From: Osmia lignaria lignaria
Taxonomy: Eukaryota; Arthropoda; Insecta; Hymenoptera; Megachilidae
NCBI RefSeq assembly: GCF_051020975.1
Contig: NW_027478159.1
Span: 15,888,501-15,952,500, forward strand
Direction of reading: 5' to 3'
Length of the DNA: 64,000 nucleotides
The stretch's first letter is position 1; the number at the start of each line of letters is the position of its first letter. This document shows positions 45,016 to 58,544 of the stretch, one piece after another. The position numbers and the translations under genes are program-made. The notes under the pieces are model-generated. The model saw nothing but the letters and a program-made list of their open reading frames with translations. It did not search any database and was not told the DNA's origin.

Positions 45016-47593
45016 TTGCATATTTATCTCAAGGGAAGGGGCCTGACGGACATATTTCGAGATATTTCTTCTTCTTGTTGTTCTTCTTCTGCACAGCTAA
45101 GCTGGAAGTGGCATTTGCGGCTCGCACTAGTGCAGAGTTATCTCAAAGAAAGGGGCCACGGTGTTTCTGTATCTTTATTATGTTGGTGCGGCTTCGGAAC
45201 TTTTAAATATCTCGATATATCTCGAAAACTACGCTTCTGATCAAAAAATATCATAGAACATAAAAAGTAGGAAACTTAATTCTCTACAAAAAAGGTCTCT
45301 TAACATTTTGCCATAGCTCGCTTCGTTTCCGAGATATTTGCAGATTTATCTCAAGGGAAGGGGCCTAACGGACATATTTCGAGATATTTCTTCTTCTTGT
45401 TGTTCTTCTTCTGCACAGCTAAACTGGAAGTGGCATTTCCAGCTCGCAATAGTGCAGAGTTATCTCAAAGAAAGGGGCCACGGTGTTTCTGTATCTCTAT
45501 TATGTTGGTGCGGCTTCGGAACTTTTAAATATCTTGATATATCTCGAGAACTACGCATCTGATCAAAAAATATCATAGAACATAAAAAGTAGGAAACTTA
45601 ATTCTCTACAAAAAAGGTCTGTGAACATTTTGCCATAGCTCGCTTCTTTTCCGAGATATTTGCAGATTCATCTCAAGGGAAGGGGTCTGACGGACATATT
45701 TCGAGATATTTCTTCTTCTTGTTGTTCTTCTTCTGCACAGCTAAGCTCGAAATGGCATTTGCAGCTCGCAATAGTGCAGAGTTATCTCAAAGAAAGAGGC
45801 CACGGTGTTTCTGTACCTCTATTATGTTGGTGCAGCTTCGGAACTTTTAAATATCTTGATATATCTCGAGAACTACGCATCTGATCAAAAAATATCATCG
45901 AACATAAAAAGTAGGAAACATAATTCTCTACAAAAATGGTCTCGTAACATTTTGCTATAGCTCGCTTCGTTTCCGAGATATTTGCAGATTTATCTCAAGG
46001 GAAGGGTCCTGATGGACATATTTCGAGATATTTCTTCTTCTTGTTGTTCTTCTTCTGCACAGCTAAGCTGGAAGTGGCATTTGCAGCTCGCAATAGTGCA
46101 GAGTTATCTCAAAGAGAGGGGCCACGGTGTTTCTGTATCTCTATTATGTTTGGTGCGGCTTCGGAACTTTTAAGCATCTTGATCTGTCTCGAGAACTACG
46201 CTTCTGATCAAAAAATATCATAGAACATAAATTGTAGGAAATATAATTCTCTACAAAAAACGTCTCTTAACATTTTGCCATAGCTCGCTTCGTTTCCGAG
46301 ATATTTGCAGATTTATCTCAAGGGAAGTGGCCTGACGGACATATTTCGAGATATTTCTTCTTCTTGTTGTTCTTCTTCTGCACAGCTAAGCTCGAAATGG
46401 CATTTGCAGCTCGCAATAGTGCAGAGTTATCTCAAAGAAAGAGGCCACGGTGTTTCTGTACCTCTATTATGTTGGTGCAGCTTCGGAACTTTTAAATATC
46501 TTGATATATCTCGAGAACTACGCATCTGATCAAAAAATATCATCGAACATAAAAAGTAGGAAACATAATTCTCTACAAAAATGGTCTCTTAACATTTTGC
46601 TATCGCTCGCTTCGTTTCCGAGATATTTGCAGATTTATCTCAAGGGAAGGGTCCTGATGGACATATTTCGAGATATTTCTTCTTCTTGTTGTTCTTCTTC
46701 TGCACAGCTAAGCTGGAAGTGGCATTTGCAGCTCGCAATAGTGCAGAGTTATCTCAAAGAGAGGGGCCACGGTGTTTCTGTATCTCTATTATGTTTGGTG
46801 CGGCTTCGGAACTTTTAAGCATCTTGATCTGTCTCGAGAACTACGCTTCTGATCAAAAAATATCATAGAACATAAATTGTAGGAAATATAATTCTCTACA
46901 AAAAACGTCTCTTAACATTTTGCCATAGCTCGCTTCGTTTCCGAGATATTTGCAGATTTATCTCAAGGGAAGTGGCCTGACGGACATATTTCGAGATATT
47001 TCTTCTTCTTGTTGTTCTTCTTCTGCACAGCTAAGCTGGAAGTGGCATTTGCGGCTCGCACTAGTGCACAGTTATCTCAAAGAAAGGGGCCACGGTGTTT
47101 CTGTATCCCTATTATGTTGGTGCGGCTTCGGAACTTTTAAATATCTCGATATATCTCGAAAACTACGCTTCTGATCAAAAAATATCATAGAACATAAATT
47201 GTAGGAAACATAATTCTCTACAAAAAACGTCTCTTAACATTTTGCCATAGCTCGCTTCGTTTCCGAGATATTTGCAGATTCAGCTCAAAGGAACTGGCCT
47301 GACGGACATATTTCGAGATATTTTTTCTTCTTGTTGTTCTTCCTCTGCACAGCTAAGCTGGAAGTGGCATTTGCAGCTCGCAATAGTGCAGAGTTATCTC
47401 AAAGAAAGGGGCCACGGTGTTTCTGTATCTCTATTATGTTGGTGCGGCTTCGGAACTTTTAAATATCTTGATATATCTCGAGAACTACGCATCTGATCAA
47501 AAAATATCATAGAACATAAAAAGTAGGAAACTTAATTCTCTACAAAAAAGGTCTCTTAACATTTTGCCATAGCTCGCTTCGTTTCCGAGATAT
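45016..47593 (+). repeat. 6-mer family in expanded 8-monomer form (2578 bp)
   Basis: The monomers at 45016, 45338, 45660, 45982, 46950 and 47272 match the later 6-mer in order. Two extra monomers (46305 and 46627) duplicate 45660 and 45982. Markers: ctaaactgg with catttccagc (45338), agctcgaaatgg with tgtacctc (45660), aagggtcctgatgg with gagaggggcc and tatgtttggtg (45982), gggaagtggcctg (46950) and gatattttttc (47272). Confidence 0.85.
46305..46949 (+). repeat. Inserted duplicate pair led by a chimeric monomer (645 bp)
   Basis: The monomer at 46305 begins with gggaagtggcctg, the mark of 46950, and continues with agctcgaaatgg and tgtacctc, the marks of 45660. The switch lies between +22 and +82. 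The monomer at 46627 repeats 45982, including its extra T. Together they are what one unequal exchange would add. Confidence 0.8.
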
Positions 47594-49526
47594 TTGCATA
47601 TTTATCTCAAGGGAAGGGGCCTGACGGACATATTTCGAGATATTTCTTCTTCTTGTTGTTCTTCTTCTGCACAGCTAAGCTGGAAGTGGCATTTGCGGCT
47701 CGCACCAGTGCAGAGTTATCTCAAAGAAAGGGGCCACGGTGTTTCTGTATCTTTATTATGTTGGTGCGGCTTCGGAACTTTTAAATATCTCGATATATCT
47801 CGAAAACTACGCTTCTGATCAAAAAATATCATAGAACATAAAAAGTAGGAAACTTAATTCTCTACAAAAAAGGTCTCTTAACATTTTGCCATAGCTCGCT
47901 TCGTTTCCGAGATATTTGCAGATTTATCTCAAGGGAAGGGGCCTAACGGACATATTTCGAGATATTTCTTCTTCTTGTTGTTCTTCTTCTGCACAGCTAA
48001 ACTGGAAGTGGCATTTCCAGCTCGCAATAGTGCAGAGTTATCTCAAAGAAAGGGGCCACGGTGTTTCTGTATCTCTATTATGTTGGTGCGGCTTCGGAAC
48101 TTTTAAATATCTTGATATATCTCGAGAACTACGCATCTGATCAAAAAATATCATAGAACATAAAAAGTAGGAAACTTAATTCTCTACAAAAAAGGTCTCT
48201 TAACATTTTGCCATAGCTCGCTTCGTTTCCGAGATATTTGCAGATTCATCTCAAGGGAAGGGGTCTGACGGACATATTTCGAGATATTTCTTCTTCTTGT
48301 TGTTCTTCTTCTGCACAGCTAAGCTCGAAGTGGTATTTGCAGCTCGCAATAGTGCAGAGTTATCTCAAAGAAAGAGGCCACGGTGTTTCTGTACCTCTAT
48401 TATGTTGGTGCAGCTTCGGAACTTTTAAATATCTTGATATATCTCGAGAACTACGCATCTGATCAAAAAATATCATCGAACATAAAAAGTAGGAAACATA
48501 ATTCTCTACAAAAATGGTCTCTTAACATTTTGCTATAGCTCGCTTCGTTTCCGAGATATTTGCAGATTTATCTCAAGGGAAGGGTCCTGATGGACATATT
48601 TCGAGATATTTCTTCTTCTTGTTGTTCTTCTTCTGCACAGCTAAGCTGGAAGTGGCATTTGCAGCTCGCAATAGTGCAGAGTTATCTCAAAGAGAGGGGC
48701 CACGGTGTTTCTGTATCTCTATTATGTTTGGTGCGGCTTCGGAACTTTTAAGCATCTTGATCTGTCTCGAGAACTACGCTTCTGATCAAAAAATATCATA
48801 GAACATAAATTGTAGGAAATATAATTCTCTACAAAAAACGTCTCTTAACATTTTGCCATAGCTCGCTTCGTTTCCGAGATATTTGCAGATTTATCTCAAG
48901 GGAAGTGGCCTGACGGACATATTTCGAGATATTTCTTCTTCTTGTTGTTCTTCTTCTGCACAGCTAAGCTGGAAGTGGCATTTGCGGCTCGCACTAGTGC
49001 ACAGTTATCTCAAAGAAAGGGGCCACGGTGTTTCTGTATCCCTATTATGTTGGTGCGGCTTCGGAACTTTTAAATATCTCGATATATCTCGAAAACTACG
49101 CTTCTGATCAAAAAATATCATAGAACATAAATTGTAGGAAACATAATTCTCTACAAAAAACGTCTCTTAACATTTTGCCATAGCTCGCTTCGTTTCCGAG
49201 ATATTTGCAGATTCAGCTCAAAGGAACTGGCCTGACGGACATATTTCGAGATATTTTTTCTTCTTGTTGTTCTTCCTCTGCACAGCTAAGCTGGAAGTGG
49301 CATTTGCAGCTCGCAATAGTGCAGAGTTATCTCAAAGAAAGGGGCCACGGTGTTTCTGTATCTCTATTATGTTGGTGCGGCTTCGGAACTTTTAAATATC
49401 TTGATATATCTCGAGAACTACGCATCTGATCAAAAAATATCATAGAACATAAAAAGTAGGAAACTTAATTCTCTACAAAAAAGGTCTCTTAACATTTTGC
49501 CATAGCTCGCTTCGTTTCCGAGATAT
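47594..49526 (+). repeat. 6-mer higher-order unit (1933 bp)
   Basis: The monomers at 47594, 47916, 48238, 48560, 48883 and 49205 are the standard form of this family. The one at 47594 carries gcaccagtgc and tatctttatt. The unit is 1933 rather than 1932 bp because the monomer at 48560 has an extra T (tatgtttggtg near 48727). Confidence 0.9.
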
Positions 49527-51136
49527 TTGCATATTTATCTCAAGGGAAGGGGCCTGACGGACATATTTCGAGATATTTCTTCTTCTTGTTGTTCTTCTTC
49601 TGCACAGCTAAGCTGGAAGTGGCATTTGCGGCTCGCACCAGTGCAGAGTTATCTCAAAGAAAGGGGCCACGGTGTTTCTGTATCTTTATTATGTTGGTGC
49701 GGCTTCGGAACTTTTAAATATCTCGATATATCTCGAAAACTACGCTTCTGATCAAAAAATATCATAGAACATAAAAAGTAGGAAACTTAATTCTCTACAA
49801 AAAAGGTCTCTTAACATTTTGCCATAGCTCGCTTCGTTTCCGAGATATTTGCAGATTTATCTCAAGGGAAGGGGCCTAACGGACATATTTCGAGATATTT
49901 CTTCTTCTTGTTGTTCTTCTTCTGCACAGCTAAACTGGAAGTGGCATTTCCAGCTCGCAATAGTGCAGAGTTATCTCAAAGAAAGGGGCCACGGTGTTTC
50001 TGTATCTCTATTATGTTGGTGCGGCTTCGGAACTTTTAAATATCTTGATATATCTCGAGAACTACGCATCTGATCAAAAAATATCATAGAACATAAAAAG
50101 TAGGAAACTTAATTCTCTACAAAAAAGGTCTCTTAACATTTTGCCATAGCTCGCTTCGTTTCCGAGATAATTGCAGATTCATCTCAAGGGAAGGGGTCTG
50201 ACGGACATATTTCGAGATATTTCTTCTTCTTGTTGTTCTTCTTCTGCACAGCTAAGCTCGAAGTGGTATTTGCAGCTCGCAATAGTGCAGAGTTATCTCA
50301 AAGAAAGAGGCCACGGTGTTTCTGTACCTCTATTATGTTGGTGCAGCTTCGGAACTTTTAAATATCTTGATATATCTCGAGAACTACGCATCTGATCAAA
50401 AAATATTATCGAACATAAAAAGTAGGAAACATAATTCTCTACAAAAATGGTCTCTTAACATTTTGCCATAGCTCGCTTCGTTTCCGAGATATTTGCAGAT
50501 TTATCTCAAGGGAAGGGTCCTGATGGACATATTTCGAGATATTTCTTCTTCTTGTTGTTCTTCTTCTGCACAGCTAAGCTGGAAGTGGCATTTGCGGCTC
50601 GCACTAGTGCAGAGTTATCTCAAAGAAAGGGGCCACGGTGTTTCTGTATCCCTATTATGTTGGTGCGGCTTCGGAACTTTTAAATATCTCGATATATCTC
50701 GAAAACTACGCTTCTGATCAAAAAATATCATAGAACATAAATTGTAGGAAACATAATTCTCTACAAAAAACGTCTCTTAACATTTTGCCATAGCTCGCTT
50801 CGTTTCCGAGATATTTGCAGATTCAGCTCAAAGGAACTGGCCTGACGGACATATTTCGAGATATTTTTTCTTCTTGTTGTTCTTCCTCTGCACAGCTAAG
50901 CTGGAAGTGGCATTTGCAGCTCGCAATAGTGCAGAGTTATCTCAAAGAAAGGGGCCACGGTGTTTCTGTATCTCTATTATGTTGGTGCGGCTTCGGAACT
51001 TTTAAATATCTTGATATATCTCGAGAACTACGCATCTGATCAAAAAATATCATAGAACATAAAAAGTGGGAAACTTAATTCTCTACAAAAAAGGTCTCTT
51101 AACATTTTGCCATAGCTCGCTTCGTTTCCGAGATAT
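49527..51136 (+). repeat. 6-mer family in contracted 5-monomer form (1610 bp)
   Basis: The monomers at 49527, 49849 and 50171 match 47594, 47916 and 48238 at an offset of 1933. The monomer at 50815 matches 49205. The two monomers expected between them are replaced by the single one at 50493. Private changes include gagataattgcag before 50171 and aatattatcg in its tail. Confidence 0.85.
50493..50814 (+). repeat. Chimeric monomer marking a one-monomer loss
   Basis: The 5' part (aagggtcctgatgg) matches 48560. The 3' part (gcggctcgcactag, tatccctatt, T2 tail) matches the 46950/48883 type. The extra T of 48560 is absent. The switch lies between about +30 and +103. Confidence 0.75.
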
Positions 51137-54100
51137 TTGCAGATTTATCTCAAGGCAAGGGGCCTGACGGACATATTTCGAGATATTTCTTCTTCTTGTT
51201 GTTCTTCTTCTGCACAGCTAAGCTGGAAGTGGCATTTGCGGCTCGTACTAGTGCAGAGTTATCTCAAAGAAAGGGGCCACGGTGTTTCTGTATCTCTATT
51301 ATGTTGGTGCGGCTTCGGAACTTTTAAATATCTCGATATATCTCGAAAACTACGCTTCTGATCAAAAAATATCATAGAGCGTAAATTGTAGGAAATATTA
51401 TTCTCTACAAAAAATGTCTCTCAACATTTTGCCATAGCTCGCTTCGTTTCCGAGATATTTGCAGATTCATCTCAAGGGAAGGGGTCTGACGGACATATTT
51501 CGAGATATTTCTTCTTCTTGTTGTTCTTCTTCTGCGCAGCTAAGCTCGAAGTGGCATTTGCAGCTCGCAATAGTGCAGAGTTATCTCAAAGAAAGAGGCC
51601 ACGGTGTTTCTGTACCTCTATTATGTTAGTGCAGCTTCGGAACTTTTAAGTATCTTGATATATCTCGAGAACTACGCATCTGATCAAAAAATATCATCGA
51701 ACATAAAAAGTAGGCAACTTAATTCTCTACAAAAAAGGTCTCTTAACATTTTGCCATAGCTCGCTTCGTTTCCGAGATATTTGCAGATTTATCTCAAGGG
51801 AAGTGGCCTGACGGACATATTTCGAGATATTTCTTCTTCTTGTTGTTCTTCTTCTGCGCAGCTAAGCTGCAAGTGGCATTTGCAGCTCGCAATAGTGCAG
51901 AGTTATCCCAAAGAAAGGGGCCACGGTGTTTCTGTATCTCTATTATGTTGGTGCGGCTTCGGAACTTTTAAATATCTCGATGTATCTCGAAAACTACGCT
52001 TCTGATCAAAAAATATCATAGAACATAAATTGTAGGAAACATAATTCTCTACAAAAAAGGTCTCTTAACATTTTGCCATAGCTCGCTTCGTTTCCGAGAT
52101 ATTTGCAGATTTATCTCAAGGGAAGGGTCCTGATGGACATATTTCGAGATATTTCTTCTTCTTGTTGTTCTTCTTCTGCACAGCTAAACTGGAAGTGGCA
52201 TTTCCAGCTCGCAGTCGTGCAGAGTTATCTCAAAGAAAGGGGCCACGGTGTTTCTGTATCTGTACTATGTTGGTGCGGCTTCGGAACTTTTAAGTATCTT
52301 GATATATCTCGAGAACTACGCCTCTGATCGAAAAATATCATAGAACATAAAAAGTAGGAAACTTAATTATCTACAAAAAAGGTCTCTTAACATTTTGCCA
52401 TAGCTCGCTTCGTTTCCGAGATATTTGCAGATTTATCTCAAGGGAAGGGGCCTGACGGACATATTTCGAGATATTTCTTCTTCTTGTTGTTCTTCTTCTG
52501 CACAGCCAAGCTGGAAGTGGCATTTGCAGCTCGCAATAGTGCAGAGTTATCTCAAAGAGAGGGGCCACGGTGTTTCTGTATCTCTATTATGTTTGGTGCG
52601 GCTTCGGAACTTTTAAGTATCTTGATCTATCTCGAGAACTACGCTTCTGATCAAAAAATATCATAGAACATAAATTGTAGGAAATATAATTCTCTACAAA
52701 AAACGTCTCTTAACATTTTGCCATAGCTCGCTTCGTTTCCGAGATATTTGCAGATTTATCTCAAGGGAAGTGGCCTGACGGACATATTTCGAGATATTTC
52801 TTCTTCTTGTTGTTCTTCTTCTGCACAGCTAAGCTGGAAGTGGCATTTGCGGCTCGCACTAGTGCAGAGTTATCTCAAAGAAAGGGGCCACGGTGTTTCT
52901 GTATCCCTATTATGTTGGTGCGGCTTCGGAACTTTTAAATATCTTGATATATCTCGAGAACTACGCATCTGATCAAAAAATATCATACAACATAAAAAGT
53001 AGGAAACTTAATGCTCTACAAAAAAGGTCTCTTAACATTTTGCCATACCTCGCTTCGTTTCCGAGATATTTGCATATTTATCTCAAGGGAAGGGGCCTGA
53101 CGGACATATTTCGAGATATTTCTTCTTCTTGTTGTTCTTCTTCTGCACAGCTAAGCTGGAAGTGGCATTTGCGGCTCGCACTAGTGCAGAGTTATCTCAA
53201 AGAAAGGGGCCACGGTGTTTCTGTATCTTTATTATGTTGGTGCGGCTTCGGAACTTTTAAATATCTCGATATATCTCGAAAACTACGCTTCTGATCAAAA
53301 AATATCATAGAACATAAAAAGTAGGAAACTTAATTCTCTACAAAAAAGGTCTCTTAACATTTTGCCATAGCTCGCTTCGTTTCCGAGATATTTGCAGATT
53401 TACCTCAAGGGAAGGGGCCTAACGGACATATTTCGAGATATTTCTTCTTCTTGTTGTTCTTCTTCTGCACAGCTAAACTGGAAGTGGCATTTCCAGCTCG
53501 CAATAGTGCAGAGTTATCTCAAAGAAAGGGGCCACGGTGTTTCTGTATCTCTATTATGTTGGTGCGGCTTCGGAACTTTTAAATATCTTGATATATCTCG
53601 AGAACTACGCATCTGATCAAAAAATATCATAGAACATAAGAAGTAGGAAACTTAATTGTCTACAAAAAAGGTCTCTTAACATTTTGCCATAGCTCGCTTC
53701 GTTTCCGAGATATTTGCAGATTTATCTCAAGGTAAGGGGCCTGACGGACATATTTCGAGATATTTCTTCTTCTTGTTGTTCTTCTTCTGCACAGCTGAGC
53801 TGGAAGTGGCATTTGCAGGTCGCAATAGTGCAGAGTTATCTCAAAGAAAGGGGCCACGGTGTTTCTGTATCTCTATTATGTTGGTGCGGCTTCGGAACTT
53901 TTAAATATCTCGATATATCTCGAAAACTACGCTTCTGATCAAAAAATATCATAGAACGTAAATTGTAGGAAATATTATTCTCTACAAAAAAGGTCTCTCA
54001 ACCTTTTTCCATAGCTCGCTTCGTTTCCGAGATATTTGCAGATTCATCTCAAGGGAAGGGGTCTGACGGACATATTTCGAGATATTTCTTCTTCTTGTTG

Positions 54101-54357
54101 TTCTTCTTCTGCACAGCTGAGCTGGAAGTGGCATTTGCAGGTCGCAATAGTGCAGAGTTATCTCAAAGAAAGGGGCCACGGTGTTTCTGTATCTCTATTA
54201 TGTTGGTGCGGCTTCGGAACTTTTAAATATCTCGATATATCTCGAAAACTACGCTTCTGATCAAAAAATATCATAGAAGGTAAATTGTAGGAAATATTAT
54301 TCTCTACAAAAAAGGTCTCTTAACATTTTGCCATAGCTCGCTTCGTTTCCGAGATAT
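51137..54357 (+). repeat. Mosaic zone (10 monomers)
   Basis: Ten monomers from 51137 to 54036, mixing members of neighbouring families. The one at 51459 has ttatgttagtgc. The one at 52425 carries the extra T (near 52592) with taagtatcttgatctatc. Those at 53714 and 54036 are a local pair sharing cacagctgagctgg and gcaggtcgc. A run of 133 open codons at 52893-53294 arises only because catagctcgc became catacctcgc near 53047, and is not evidence of a gene. Confidence 0.8.
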
Positions 54358-56934
54358 TTGCCGATTTATCTCAAGGGAAGGGTCCTGATGGACATATTTC
54401 GAGATATTTCTTCTTCTTGTTGTTCTTCTTCTGCACAGCTAAACTGGAAGTGGCATTTCCAGCTCGCAATCGTGCAGAGTTATCTCAAAGAAAGGGGCCA
54501 CGGTGTTTCTGTATCTCTATTATGTTGGTGCGGCTTCGGAACTTTTAAATATCTTGATATATCTCGAGAACTACGCCTCTGATCGAAAAATATCATAGAA
54601 CGTAAAAAGTAGGAAACTTAATTATCTACAAAAAAGGTCTCTTAACATTTTGCCATAGCTCGCTTCGTTTCCGAGATATTTGCAGATTTATCTCAAGGGA
54701 AGGGGCCTGACGGACATATTTCGAGATATTTCTTCTTCTTGTTGTTCTTCTTCTGCACAGCTAAGCTGGAAGTGGCATTTGCAGCTCGCAATAGTGCAGA
54801 GTTATCTCAAAGAGAGGGGCCACGGTGTTTCTGTATCTCTATTACGTTTGGTGCGGCTTCGGAACTTTTAAGTATCTTGATCTATCTCGAGAACTACGCT
54901 TCTGATCAAAAAATATCATAGAACATAAATTGTAGGAAATATAATTCTCTACAAAAAAGGTCTCTTAACATTTTGCCATAGCTCGCTTCGTTTCCGAGAT
55001 ATTTGCAGATTTATCTCAAGGCAAGGGGCCTGACGGACATATTTCGAGATATTTCTTCTTCTTGTTGTTCTTCTTCTGCACAGCTAAGCTGGAAGTGGCA
55101 TTTGCGGCTCGCACTAGCGCAGAGTTATCTCAAAGAAAGGGGCCACGGTGTTTCTGTATCTCTATTATGTTGGTGCGGCTTCGGAACTTTTAAATATCTC
55201 GATATATCTCGAAAACTACGCTTCTGATCAAAAAATATCATAGAACATAAATTGTAGGAAACATAATTCTCTACAAAAAACGTCTCTTAACATTTTGCCA
55301 TAGCTCGCTTCGTTTCCGAGATATTTGCAGATTCAGCTCAAAGGAACTGGCCTGACGGACATATTTCGAGATATTTCTTCTTCTTGTTGTTCTTCTTCTG
55401 CACAGCTAAGCTGGAAGTGGCATTTGCGGCTCGCACTAGTGCAGAGTTATCTCAAAGAAAGGGGCCACGGTGTTTCTGTATCTTTATTATGTTGGTGCGG
55501 CTTCGGAACTTTTAAATATCTCGATATATCTCGAAAACTACGCTTCTGATCAAAAAATATCATAGAACATAAAAAGTAGGAAACTTAATTCTCTACAAAA
55601 AAGGTCTCTTAACATTTTGCCATAGCTCGCTTCGTTTCCGAGATATTTGCAGATTTATCTCAAGGGAAGGGGCCTAACGGACATATTTCGAGATATTTCT
55701 TCTTCTTGTTGTTCTTCTTCTGCACAGCTAAACTGGAAGTGGCATTTCCAGCTCGCAATAGTGCAGAGTTATCTCAAAGAAAGGGGCCACGGTGTTTCTG
55801 TATCTCTATTATGTTGGTGCGGCTTCGGAACTTTTAAATATCTCGATATATCTCGAAAACTACGCTTCTGATCAAAAAATATCATAGAACGTAAATTGTA
55901 GGAAATATTATTCTCTACAAAAAAGGTCTCTTAACATTTTGCCATAGCTCGCTTCGTTTCCGAGATATTTGCAGATTTATCTCAAGGGAAGGGTCCTGAT
56001 GGACATATTTCGAGATATTTCTTCTTCTTGTTGTTCTTCTTCTGCACGGCTAAACTGGAAGTGGCATTTCCAGCTCGCACTAGTGCAGAGTTATCTCAAA
56101 GAAAGGGGCCACGGTGTTTCTGTATCTCTATTATGTTGGTGCGGCTTCGGAACTTTTAAATATCTCGATATATCTCGAAAACTACGCTTCTGATCAAAAA
56201 ATATCATAGAACGTAAATTGTAGGAAATATTATTCTCTACAAAAAAGGTCTCTTAACATTTTGCCATAGCTCGCTTCGTTTCCGAGATATTTGCAGATTT
56301 ATCTCAAGGGAAGGGTCCTGATGGACATATTTCGAGATATTTCTTCTTCTTGTTGTTCTTCTTCTGCACAGCTAAACTGGAAGTGGCATTTCCAGCTCGC
56401 ACTAGTGCAGAGTTATCTCAAAGAAAGGGGCCACGGTGTTTCTGTATCTCTATTATGTTGGTGCGGCTTCGGAACTTTTAAATATCTCGATATATCTCGA
56501 AAACTACGCTTCTGATCAAAAAATATCATAGAACATAAATTGTAGGAAACATAATTCTCTACAAAAAACGTCTCTTAACATTTTGCCATAGCTCGCTTCG
56601 TTTCCGAGATATTTGCAGATTCAGCTCAAAGGAACTGGCCTGACGGACATATTTCGAGATATTTCTTCTTCTTGTTGTTCTTCTTCTGCACAGCTAAGCT
56701 GGAAGTGGCATTTGCGGCTCGCACTAGTGCAGAGTTATCTCAAAGAAAGGGGCCACGGTGTTTCTGTATCTCTATTATGTTGGTGCGGCTTCGGAACTTT
56801 TAAATATCTCGATATATCTCGAAAACTACGCTTCTGATCAAAAAATATCATAGAACATAAATTGTAGGAAACATAATTCTCTACAAAAAACGTCTCTTAA
56901 CATTTTGCCATAGCTCGCTTCGTTTCCGAGATAT
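54358..56934 (+). repeat. Higher-order unit with tgccgattt and aagggtcctgatgg monomers (8 monomers)
   Basis: Starts with a monomer marked ttgccgattt (54358), then an extra-T monomer (54680), an aaggcaagg monomer (55003), a cagattcagctc monomer (55325), a ctaaactgg monomer (55647), two aagggtcctgatgg monomers (55969, 56291) and another cagattcagctc monomer (56613). The block 55325-56612 recurs 1610 bp downstream. Confidence 0.8.
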
Positions 56935-58544
56935 TTGCAGATTCAGCTCAAAGGAACTGGCCTGACGGACATATTTCGAGATATTTCTTCTTCTTGTTGT
57001 TCTTCTTCTGCACAGCTAAGCTGGAAGTGGCATTTGCGGCTCGCACTAGTGCAGAGTTATCTCAAAGAAAGGGGCCACGGTGTTTCTGTATCTTTATTAT
57101 GTTGGTGCGGCTTCGGAACTTTTAAATATCTCGATATATCTCGAAAACTACGCTTCTGATCAAAAAATATCATAGAACATAAAAAGTAGGAAACTTAATT
57201 CTCTACAAAAAAGGTCTCTTAACATTTTGCCATAGCTCGCTTCGTTTCCGAGATATTTGCAGATTTATCTCAAGGGAAGGGGCCTAACGGACATATTTCG
57301 AGATATTTCTTCTTCTTGTTGTTCTTCTTCTGCACAGCTAAACTGGAAGTGGCATTTCCAGCTCGCAATAGTGCAGAGTTATCTCAAAGAAAGGGGCCAC
57401 GGTGTTTCTGTATCTCTATTATGTTGGTGCGGCTTCGGAACTTTTAAATATCTCGATATATCTCGAAAACTACGCTTCTGATCAAAAAATATCATAGAAC
57501 GTAAATTGTAGGAAATATTATTCTCTACAAAAAAGGTCTCTTAACATTTTGCCATAGCTCGCTTCGTTTCCGAGATATTTGCAGATTTATCTCAAGGGAA
57601 GGGTCCTGATGGACATATTTCGAGATATTTCTTCTTCTTGTTGTTCTTCTTCTGCACAGCTAAACTGGAAGTGGCATTTCCAGCTCGCACTAGTGCAGAG
57701 TTATCTCAAAGAAAGGGGCCACGGTGTTTCTGTATCTCTATTATGTTGGTGCGGCTTCGGAACTTTTAAATATCTCGATATATCTCGAAAACTACGCTTC
57801 TGATCAAAAAATATCATAGAACGTAAATTGTAGGAAATATTATTCTCTACAAAAAAGGTCTCTTAACATTTTGCCATAGCTCGCTTCGTTTCCGAGATAT
57901 TTGCATATTTATCTCAAGGGAAGGGTCCTGATGGACATATTTCGAGATATTTCTTCTTCTTGTTGTTCTTCTTCTGCACAGCTAAACTGGAAGTGGCATT
58001 TCCAGCTCGCACTAGTGCAGAGTTATCTCAAAGAAAGGGGCCACGGTGTTTCTGTATCTCTATTATGTTGGTGCGGCTTCGGAACTTTTAAATATCTCGA
58101 TATATCTCGAAAACTACGCTTCTGATCAAAAAAGATCATAGAACATAAATTGTAGGAAACATAATTCTCTACAAAAAAGGTCTCTTAACATTTTGCCATA
58201 GCTCGCTTCGTTTCCGAGATATTTGCAGATATATCTCAAGGGAAGGGGCCTGACGGACATATTTCGAGATATTTCTTCTTCTTGTTGTTCTTCTTCTGCA
58301 CAGCTAAGCTGGAAGTGGCATTTACAGCTCGCAATAGTGCAGAGTTATCTCAAAGAAAGGGGCCACGGTGTTTCTGTATCTCTATTATGTTGGTGCGGTT
58401 TCGGAACTTTTAAATATCTTGATATATCTCGAGAACTACGCATCTGATCAAAAAATATCATAGAACGCAAATTGTAGGAAATATTATTCTCTACAAAAAA
58501 GGTCTCTCAACATTTTGCAATAGCTCGCTTCGTTTCCGAGATAT
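56935..58544 (+). repeat. 5-mer unit, second copy of the 55325 block plus one
   Basis: The monomers at 56935, 57257, 57579 and 57901 match 55325, 55647, 55969 and 56291 at an offset of 1610. The one at 58223 (gatatatctc, acagctcgc, T1 front) completes the unit. The 57901 tail has the rare aaaaaagatcat. Confidence 0.8.

Noticed and set aside
52893..53294. 133-codon open frame spanning two monomers, and a similar 122-codon frame at 46450-46818
   Set aside because: Each results from a single loss of a stop or a one-base shift within the satellite. The first depends on catacctcgc near 53047. The composition is that of the repeat, with no start context or domain.
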